From contig DASQJJ010000029.1 of the NCBI GenBank assembly GCA_035631115.1, forward strand, positions 1-10,047: a stretch of DNA of 10,047 bases, written 5' to 3'. A model generated the notes under the pieces. It was not told the DNA's origin. It was given only the letters and a program-made list of their open reading frames with translations, and searched no databases. Both the position numbers and the translations under genes were made by a program. Positions within the stretch are counted from its first letter, which is position 1, and every line of letters begins with the position of its first letter. This stretch comes from DASQJJ01 sp035631115 (GTDB lineage: Bacteria > Patescibacteriota > Microgenomatia > Levybacterales > UBA12049). Positions 5,978 through 10,047 of this stretch are shown piece after piece.

Positions 5978-6006
5978 AGCGTAGCAGTATAAAGATTGAG
6001 GGTCAA
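5978..6006 (-). promoter_or_regulatory. Promoter of the PEP-synthase-like/enolase operon
   Basis: Minus strand: TTGACC (6006-6001), a 17-base spacer and TG-C-TACGCT (hexamer 5983-5978), an extended -10 with a weak hexamer. The expected start point, seven bases on, is the A of ATG 5971, so the transcript is predicted to be leaderless. Confidence 0.5.
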
Positions 6007-6036
6007 GTAATCAAGCACATTACAGGTATCTATATT

Positions 6037-6055
6037 TATACAAATACCCTATAAT
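6037..6055 (+). promoter_or_regulatory. Promoter of the three-HTH gene at 6062, with the 14-base motif
   Basis: A perfect TATAAT (6050-6055) ends six bases before the ATG at 6062. There is no convincing -35 hexamer at 16-18 bases. Instead a 14-base sequence, TATACAAATACCCT (6037-6050), abuts the -10. The same 14 bases recur at 7520-7533. A good -10 without a -35 suggests an activator, or a repressor sitting on the motif. Confidence 0.55.
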
Positions 6056-6061
6056 ACTATT

Positions 6062-6844
6062 ATGGCAGAGATCAAGGATAGTCGAAAAAGAATTGATAGG
6101 ACACAAGTTGATAGATATTTACAAAGTCATAAAGGTGCAGTGAATCCAAAAGATTTAGCAGATTCCCTACGTGGAAAAGGCCCGGCGATATCAAGACAAA
6201 CTGTTTGGAAAATGTTACGTACATTTTATCCTGATGTGGAAATAATGAGCCAAAGAGCAAGTACAGATGCCACATACAGAGAGAGAATTGAGCAGCGAGA
6301 TGAGATGGTTGCAAACGCAAGAAGATGGGGTGAAACAGAAGTTAGAATTGCAGATGCTTTAGATCTTGGAACTAGAACAGTACAAAAGTCTGTTAGTAGA
6401 TTGGTACAGAGGGAAGAAATTGAACAGTTTCGTGTTCCCAGAACCGGTCATTTACCCGTACATGACGACATCATAGCTCTAACTGCAGCCGGATGGACTA
6501 CAAAACAAATTTCTAAAGTTGTACCACTATCTCAACACCAAATCTGGGAAATTGCCAGAAGAAATAACGGAGGAACAGAATTAATACGAGAAGCAATACG
6601 TGGTGTACAAGAAGGAACTGAAACTTCATTGGAAGAATTACGTGAATTATCAAGACGGACTCGGACACAAACAAGATTGGCAGCAGGTGCAACTGCAAAT
6701 AAAATTACAGATACTACACCCAGTGCATCGCATCGAGGTGGAATGCGACACGGATGGTCTCTAGAACCAAATGACGTAATGGGAATAATAAATGCTCTTG
6801 ACTCAGATATGTCCAATCCCCACCCAGATAATGATGAGGACTAA
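6062..6844 (+). CDS. Multi-HTH DNA-binding protein A (260 aa), unknown family
   Basis: No named family is recognised, but the chain seems to hold three helix-turn-helix-like units. The first (about 12-55) is winged-HTH-like, with TQVDRYLQSHKGAVNPKDLADSL and then ISRQTVWKML as probable recognition helix. The second (about 80-125) has ETEVRIADALDLGTRTVQKSV then SRLVQREEIEQFRV, a turn-Gly followed by a recognition helix and wing. The third (about 134-168) has HDDIIALTAAGWTTKQI and PLSQHQIWEIARR, resembling resolvase- or sigma-region-4-type HTHs. After that comes an Arg-rich helix (187-206), a low-complexity Thr/Ser region and an acidic tail ending HPDNDED. There is no catalytic domain, signal or membrane helix. 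The neighbouring gene at 6898 is a paralogue. TATAAT six bases before the ATG predicts a leaderless mRNA. A regulator or nucleoid protein is the natural guess. Confidence 0.7.
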   Translation: MAEIKDSRKRIDRTQVDRYLQSHKGAVNPKDLADSLRGKGPAISRQTVWKMLRTFYPDVEIMSQRASTDATYRERIEQRDEMVANARRWGETEVRIADALDLGTRTVQKSVSRLVQREEIEQFRVPRTGHLPVHDDIIALTAAGWTTKQISKVVPLSQHQIWEIARRNNGGTELIREAIRGVQEGTETSLEELRELSRRTRTQTRLAAGATANKITDTTPSASHRGGMRHGWSLEPNDVMGIINALDSDMSNPHPDNDED

Positions 6845-6859
6845 AATTATCCTATAAGA

Positions 6860-6888
6860 GTGACAAATGCCTTAAAAAATGATACTAT
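6860..6888 (+). promoter_or_regulatory. Promoter of the second multi-HTH gene
   Basis: GTGACA (6860-6865), a 17-base spacer and TACTAT (6883-6888), then nine bases to ATG 6898, giving a predicted leader of about two to three bases. It lies in the 53-base gap after the first multi-HTH gene, so the two paralogues can be expressed separately. The -35 region (TGACAAATG) matches the one at 112-120. Confidence 0.5.
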
Positions 6889-6897
6889 GCAGACGCA

Positions 6898-7479
6898 ATG
6901 GGCAGACAAAAAATAGACCTTTTTCTTATAGAAAGTTTTGTAGCAGGAAGAGATGTTGTAAAACTTACAGACCTTGAATGGTATCTTTCCGAAAATGGAG
7001 TACAAGCCTCTAGAGATGGTGTGCGACGATGCTACCTGTCTAACATGAGAAAACGTGGATGGCCAGAAATAATGTCTCAAAAACAAAGCCGCGACACAAC
7101 TCTAAGTAGGCGTCAACAAGCTTTTGACTACCAAGTTTTAAGAGCGAGAAAATCTAGGATAAAAACAGTTAGAGACATAGCTACAGAAAAGAAAAGAGGA
7201 ATCAGGACAGTGCAGAAATCTACAAGAAGGCTAAGAGAGGCTGGGTGGTTGGATGAATTTAGGGTTTATGATAGAACAGATACTGAAAGACTGCATAGAG
7301 AAGTTATACGAAGAGCTTCTGCAGGAGAGTCTGCGAAAGAGATAGGACCTGACGTCGGATATTCTGTTAGGCAGACACGAGATATTATTGCCAACCATAA
7401 AGCTGCACAAGATCCATTAAGGATGGTAAACCGCAGAGAGAGTTCTCGCGATCACAGAAGACCTAGAGGTAAAAAGTAG
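6898..7479 (+). CDS. Multi-HTH DNA-binding protein B (193 aa), paralogue of protein A
   Basis: Unknown family, clearly related to the preceding gene. The shared frame is an N-terminal winged-HTH-like region (about 5-50), then EIMSQ at the same place (57-61; 60-64 in protein A), a central HTH whose recognition helix is RTVQKSTRRL (103-112) against RTVQKSVSRL in A, DEFRV against EQFRV just after it, and a third HTH (about 131-167) with VIRRASAGESAKEI and YSVRQTRDIIANHK. In place of the acidic tail of A, it ends in a basic Arg/Lys tail (178-193). Elsewhere the two have diverged strongly, so this is an old duplication or two members of a larger lineage-specific family. About 30 of 193 residues are Arg. 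DNA binding is well supported by fold pattern; target and role are unknown. It has its own near-leaderless promoter. Confidence 0.7.
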   Translation: MGRQKIDLFLIESFVAGRDVVKLTDLEWYLSENGVQASRDGVRRCYLSNMRKRGWPEIMSQKQSRDTTLSRRQQAFDYQVLRARKSRIKTVRDIATEKKRGIRTVQKSTRRLREAGWLDEFRVYDRTDTERLHREVIRRASAGESAKEIGPDVGYSVRQTRDIIANHKAAQDPLRMVNRRESSRDHRRPRGKK

Positions 7480-7519
7480 ACTATCCCTTAGACCTTCATA
7501 AACAGCTAATTTTTACCCA

Positions 7520-7548
7520 TATACAAATACCCTCATACCTGTGATACT
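7520..7548 (+). promoter_or_regulatory. Promoter of the small gene at 7557, with the second copy of the 14-base motif
   Basis: TATACA (7520-7525), a 17-base spacer and TG-T-GATACT (hexamer 7543-7548), then eight bases to the GTG at 7557, predicting a nearly leaderless transcript. TATACAAATACCCT (7520-7533) is identical to 6037-6050. Here the motif sits over the -35, whereas at 6062 it abuts the -10. Confidence 0.5.
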
Positions 7549-7556
7549 TCTCTCAA

Positions 7557-7778
7557 GTGGGAGAAGCAAGAATTAGGAGAGAATATACAAGGTTTGTGGA
7601 CCCTGTAACCAGAGAGGTTTCTTGGGCTGCAACTGTAACCGCAATAAGATCAGGAAGACACGCAACACAGGACGGAGCTACTTTTAGAGGACGATATAAA
7701 AAACAACTAACTCCACAAGTAGCACAGTGGATACGGGACGACCACGTAAGTCATATTCTTAGAGAAGAAGGAGAATAA
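7557..7778 (+). CDS. Small Arg-rich hypothetical protein (73 aa), GTG start
   Basis: Not recognised. The 73-aa product has about 11 Arg and two Lys and no membrane or signal segment. The order of segments is a basic N-terminus (GEARIRREYTRF), a TREVSWAATVTAIRSGRHATQDGATFRGRYKKQ region that could be a small beta-helix fold, and a C-terminal helix (TPQVAQWIRDDHVSHILREE). GTG 7557 is the only possible start: an in-frame TGA lies five codons upstream and there is no internal Met. It is placed eight bases after an extended -10. It follows the two multi-HTH genes on the same strand and shares a 14-base promoter motif with the first, so the three may form one regulatory locus. It converges on the coiled-coil gene, with nine bases between stops and no hairpin terminator. 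Confidence 0.55.
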   Translation: MGEARIRREYTRFVDPVTREVSWAATVTAIRSGRHATQDGATFRGRYKKQLTPQVAQWIRDDHVSHILREEGE

Positions 7779-7787
7779 TTATTTATC

Positions 7788-8009
7788 TTAGTTGGGGAAT
7801 ACTTTTTCTTCAATCTTATTTAGACGAACCTTTAATGGGAGGACTTCAGATATATCTGCTTTTCTATCAAGTTTTTGAGATAATTCAACTATTTGTCCTG
7901 ATAGGTCTCCCACTTCTTTTTCAATAACATCTGTTAATTGTTTTTGTAGTCTTTCTTCTGTTCCCTTCAACTCTTCTTTTAAAATTTTTCGTAACGTTTG
8001 TTCGTCCAT
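7788..8009 (-). CDS. Small coiled-coil protein (73 aa), end of the sugar-phosphate operon
   Basis: Function unknown. From MDEQTLRKILKEELKGTEE onward the chain is almost one amphipathic heptad-like helix (LQKQLTDVIEKEVGDLSGQIVELSQKLDRKA), a short break (DISEVLPL), then a final helix RLNKIEEKVF. Such short coiled-coil proteins are frequent in Microgenomates-type genomes and remain unassigned. The frame stays open to an ATG at 8060 (90 aa), four bases after the isomerase stop. The internal ATG 8009 is preferred because it is preceded by AATAAT, as for the cupin and the other coiled-coil gene, and because the extra 17 residues do not look helical. It has the same strand and close spacing as the isomerase, so it is probably the last gene of that operon. 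A self-associating or partner-binding role is inferred from the helix only. Confidence 0.6.
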   Translation of the reverse strand: MDEQTLRKILKEELKGTEERLQKQLTDVIEKEVGDLSGQIVELSQKLDRKADISEVLPLKVRLNKIEEKVFPN

Positions 8010-8064
8010 ATTATTATGGTAATACTTCTGTCTTAATTTTTCCAGCGGAAAAAGTCCCATGGGA

Positions 8065-9108
8065 TTATTTGGATAGCTCTTTCTTAAACCAATCCACCCA
8101 TGGGTTAATCGATGGATCCTGGTTGTAGCGAAGACCTAGGAAAAGTGTAAGCCAGCTTCCAAAAGTAAGTGTTTCTAAAAATTCTTCCATTTTATTTTTA
8201 CCTTGGGGGAAAGAATTGAGTACTTCATGTCCATTCTTTTTAATAACATCCACTGTCAACTCCATTCTTTTTGCAATTTTTGGACTGTAATGGTGAGAAT
8301 TAAGAATAAGAAAATATAATTTACTCTCTTTTGGAAATTGTAATCCTTCCATAAGATGGTGATTTAAATCCGGTACCAGGTAAAGAGCGGAGAATGCTTT
8401 GCTAGTCTCATTAAATTGATTGCGAAGAATTTGTGCATTTCCAGACAGATGCTCGGCGGCAATAACAATTGGAATTTTATTCATAAATATCTCTGATTCT
8501 TTAAGTCCTTCGCTCTTAATATCTTCGAGTTGTGTATCAAGATAGGCAAATGAATCAATCATTTCTTTGTCTGTTATGTGTACCAACCCTAGCTTATTAA
8601 AAAGCCCCAAAAGCCCAATAATCGTATAGCCATTTCCAAGACGGGGAGTGGAGGACAAATTTAATTTTCCATCAAAAATATATGCAGGTATATTATTGTC
8701 TTTAGCAAATTGTGCCAAAGGTCCGCCTTTCGTTAATACTAATATATTAGCATTTCTTTCTTTTGCTTCATTCGCACAAGACAACACTTCTTCTGTTGTC
8801 CCAGAATAGCTTGTAAGGACAACTAGTGTATTTTTGTCTGCATATGATGGAATAAGGTAGTCACTTACTGTCTCTATAGGAAAAGGAAGCTTGTCTGCAA
8901 AAAGTGCTTTTAAGACAAGTGCACCATAAATAGAAGCTCCCATACCACAAAAAACAACTGACGAAACCTTTTCCTTAAGAGGTTGTATGGGTAATGCTTT
9001 TACCTGCTCCCAAGCAGCTTTTGCTTGCTCATTTGCCAAGGAGGTTGTTTTGTAGGTATTTGCTGGGTCTATCTTGGCAATTTCTTCGAGATTTGTTAGG
9101 TCAATCAT
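8065..9108 (-). CDS. Bifunctional phosphoglucose/phosphomannose isomerase (SIS domains)
   Basis: Cytoplasmic isomerase linking glucose-6-P or mannose-6-P with fructose-6-P. The 347-aa length and motif order fit the compact archaeal-type PGI/PMI family, not the larger classical Pgi. Two SIS domains are visible. The first has FCGMGASIYGALV (53-65; family norm GMGGSGIGG) and LTSYSGTTEEVLSC (98-111), which binds the sugar phosphate. PRLGNGYTIIGLL (155-167) carries the conserved Arg156. The second domain has RNQFNETSKAFS (229-240) with the catalytic-type Glu234, and LNHHLMEGLQFP (248-259) with His250, corresponding to the NHNE region. The C-terminus SWLTLFLGLRYNQDPSINPWVDWFKK is the usual ending helix. 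It starts two bases after the stop of the 56-aa coiled-coil gene. Together with the cupin and mutase upstream it supplies mannose phosphates for sugar-nucleotide synthesis. Confidence 0.9.
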   Translation of the reverse strand: MIDLTNLEEIAKIDPANTYKTTSLANEQAKAAWEQVKALPIQPLKEKVSSVVFCGMGASIYGALVLKALFADKLPFPIETVSDYLIPSYADKNTLVVLTSYSGTTEEVLSCANEAKERNANILVLTKGGPLAQFAKDNNIPAYIFDGKLNLSSTPRLGNGYTIIGLLGLFNKLGLVHITDKEMIDSFAYLDTQLEDIKSEGLKESEIFMNKIPIVIAAEHLSGNAQILRNQFNETSKAFSALYLVPDLNHHLMEGLQFPKESKLYFLILNSHHYSPKIAKRMELTVDVIKKNGHEVLNSFPQGKNKMEEFLETLTFGSWLTLFLGLRYNQDPSINPWVDWFKKELSK

Positions 9109-9110
9109 TT

Positions 9111-9281
9111 TTATTGTTGTTGCAAAACCTTTACATCTTTTTCAACTTTTGTTAATCGTTTATCGAAATAATCCACAAAAGAATGAACGTCTTTATGTAA
9201 AACGTTCAACTTTTTCTTTATGGGCATTAATTTTGTTTCTACAACTCCTCCTATTTGTTGTAAGTCATTTTTTGTAAGCAT
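9111..9281 (-). CDS. Small coiled-coil protein (56 aa) inside the sugar-phosphate operon
   Basis: Unknown function. The 56 residues, MLTKNDLQQIGGVVETKL, then PIKKKLNVLHKDVHSFVDY and FDKRLTKVEKDVKVLQQQ, form one long amphipathic helix pattern with a Pro hinge at residue 20. The IxxVVxxKLxPIKKKL...DVxxxVxxFDxRLxxVE layout recurs in many short proteins of Candidate Phyla Radiation genomes. The frame is open further upstream to 9377, but that part overlaps the cupin gene. The internal ATG at 9281 follows the cupin stop by one base (TAATATG) and has an AAAGGA Shine-Dalgarno-like sequence seven bases before it, the only good one in the window. It is two bases from the isomerase start, so translation is probably coupled to both neighbours. 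It might be a small subunit of an enzyme complex; this is inference. Confidence 0.65.
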   Translation of the reverse strand: MLTKNDLQQIGGVVETKLMPIKKKLNVLHKDVHSFVDYFDKRLTKVEKDVKVLQQQ

Positions 9282-9282
9282 A

Positions 9283-9726
9283 TTATTTTCCTTTCCATCC
9301 TCTATTTGGCTCTTTACGAAGTGCTTCTGTCTCGTCTGGTCTTTTGTAATCGTCCTCAAGTCTCCACGTAGTACCAATTTCTCCAGTGGACGCCTCTATA
9401 ATGTCACAGGTTGTTACTGCTTGGTGTCTATGTTTTTGGCCAACAGCTGTGGTATACCCAACACCTTTTTCCATGTGGACAATTTCCATCTCGCCCTTAC
9501 TATTTTCTATATTTAGGTCACACTCACCACTAATAAGCCAATAGGTCTCTTGTTTTTGGTCATGAATTTGTAAGGACAGTCTTTTTCCTGCTTCTATGTG
9601 CAGCACTTTGCCCATATAAGACATGCCCTCTGGCACCCAATGCAGCTCCCATCCCCACGGCTTTTCTACTTTTTTCACATACCCTTCTGTGGTGAATTGT
9701 GATTTATCGAATTTTGAGAAATCCAT
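9283..9726 (-). CDS. Cupin, mannose-6-phosphate isomerase type II-like
   Basis: 147-aa single-domain cupin that resembles the C-terminal isomerase domain of ManC/AlgA enzymes. KPWGWELHW (22-30) matches the RPWGxY entry motif. KRLSLQIHDQKQETYWLISGE (48-68) matches LSLQxHHHRxEHWxVVxG, keeping His55 and Glu60 but with Asp in place of the second His. GQKHRHQAVTTCDIIEASTGE (96-116) supplies the late metal-ligand His. RLEDDYKRPDE (122-132) matches the terminal DxYGR. It probably interconverts fructose-6-P and mannose-6-P with a bound divalent metal. The missing second His could alter the metal site, so an epimerase-like or purely sugar-binding cupin cannot be excluded. It starts one base after the mutase stop (TAATATG), so the two are translationally linked. 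With an isomerase gene 174 bases downstream, the operon seems to carry two enzymes that act on mannose-6-P. Confidence 0.82.
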   Translation of the reverse strand: MDFSKFDKSQFTTEGYVKKVEKPWGWELHWVPEGMSYMGKVLHIEAGKRLSLQIHDQKQETYWLISGECDLNIENSKGEMEIVHMEKGVGYTTAVGQKHRHQAVTTCDIIEASTGEIGTTWRLEDDYKRPDETEALRKEPNRGWKGK

Positions 9727-9727
9727 A

Positions 9728-10047
9728 TTATTCTTTCTTTGCGACCTTCTCTATAAGCGCTGTGATTTCTTTCAATTTTTCTTCTGTTGTTTTTGCATCG
9801 TAAGACTCTAGATTAAGTCGCAAAAGTGGCTCGGTATTGGATGTGCGTACATTAAATCTCCAATTTGGATAGGTGACTGCAATGCCATCAAGGGTAGATA
9901 ATTCACCATCTTTATATTTTTCTTTTAAGACGTCTAGAATTTCTGGAGCATTGGATACTTTAAAATTAAATTCTCCGGATTCATAGCTTCTTTGAATTTC
10001 TTTGACAACTTGAGACAAAGATTTATTTTCTCGAGTTAATACTTTTA
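9728..10047 (-). CDS. Phosphomannomutase/phosphoglucomutase, C-terminal part (cut by window edge)
   Basis: Only the last 106 codons are present; the reading frame stays open through the right edge, so the gene begins outside the window. The segment is domain 4 of the alpha-D-phosphohexomutase superfamily. LSQVVKEIQRSYESGEFNFKV resembles the inter-domain helix and strand, LDGIAVTYPNWRFNVRTSNTEP holds the phosphate-binding RxSNTEP loop, and LLRLNLES is the usual following strand, with a final helix of Lys/Glu. The enzyme moves phosphate between C6 and C1 of mannose or glucose via a phosphoserine in domain 1, which is not visible here. Which sugar it prefers cannot be told from this domain. It is the upstream gene of the operon with the cupin and isomerase, which favours mannose-1-P formation for GDP-mannose. 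Confidence 0.9.
   Translation of the reverse strand, partial: KVLTRENKSLSQVVKEIQRSYESGEFNFKVSNAPEILDVLKEKYKDGELSTLDGIAVTYPNWRFNVRTSNTEPLLRLNLESYDAKTTEEKLKEITALIEKVAKKE

Noticed and set aside
6532..6816. 94-aa minus-strand frame inside the first multi-HTH gene
   Set aside because: It lies wholly within a well-supported gene in another frame, with no promoter or family motif; a shadow frame.
9282..9377. Extended 88-aa version of the 56-aa coiled-coil gene
   Set aside because: The extra 32 residues overlap the cupin gene, do not continue the helical pattern, and the internal ATG follows the cupin stop and a Shine-Dalgarno-like AAAGGA.
1..10047. CRISPR array, tRNA/rRNA genes, insertion-sequence ends or attachment sites
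   Set aside because: I saw no regularly spaced repeats, cloverleaf-like segments, transposase or integrase motifs or terminal inverted repeats; no gene-free stretch exceeds 300 bases.

Overview
The window is AT-rich, gene-dense bacterial DNA using the standard code (rsmI ends on TGA with no sensible read-through). Very short intergenic gaps, small coiled-coil proteins inserted between metabolic genes, a short bifunctional sugar-phosphate isomerase and a lack of clear Shine-Dalgarno sites suggest a Candidate Phyla Radiation (Patescibacteria) genome, possibly of the Microgenomates type. That placement is inferred from style and gene content, not from a marker-gene tree.

Layout. (1) 1-1730, DNA-damage region: the start of uvrB reads left. 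Diverging from it are a small Arg-rich unknown gene, the SOS repressor lexA, and two more small Arg-rich unknown genes. (2) 1736-3075: dedA (minus; membrane protein) and rsmI (plus; 16S rRNA 2'-O-methyltransferase) start head to head, 11 bases apart. A REP-like palindrome follows rsmI. (3) 3131-5971, minus: a two-gene operon of a shortened PEP-synthase-like protein and, 6 bases downstream, enolase. The PEP-synthase-like protein has no phosphohistidine domain and has lost catalytic residues. (4) 6062-7778, plus: two related proteins, each with apparently three helix-turn-helix units, then a small Arg-rich protein. No named family is recognised. (5) 7788-10047, minus: a compact sugar-phosphate operon of phosphomannomutase/phosphoglucomutase (cut by the window edge), a mannose-6-phosphate-isomerase-type cupin, a 56-aa coiled-coil protein, a bifunctional phosphoglucose/phosphomannose isomerase and a second coiled-coil protein. 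The enzymes would connect fructose-6-P, mannose-6-P and mannose-1-P for sugar-nucleotide and surface-glycan synthesis.

The strongest signal across the window lies in the gene starts. At nearly every transcription-unit start a sigma70-type -10 hexamer ends about 6-11 bases before the start codon, often with a -35 hexamer 17-18 bases further upstream. Transcripts would therefore begin at or within a few bases of the start codon, i.e. be leaderless or nearly so. The pattern supports several otherwise anonymous small genes and corrects one start (1479 rather than 1470).

The best candidates for something undescribed are the tandem three-HTH locus, with a 14-base motif repeated in two of its promoters; the set of Arg-rich leaderless genes on the plus strand; and the PEP-synthase pseudoenzyme coupled to enolase.
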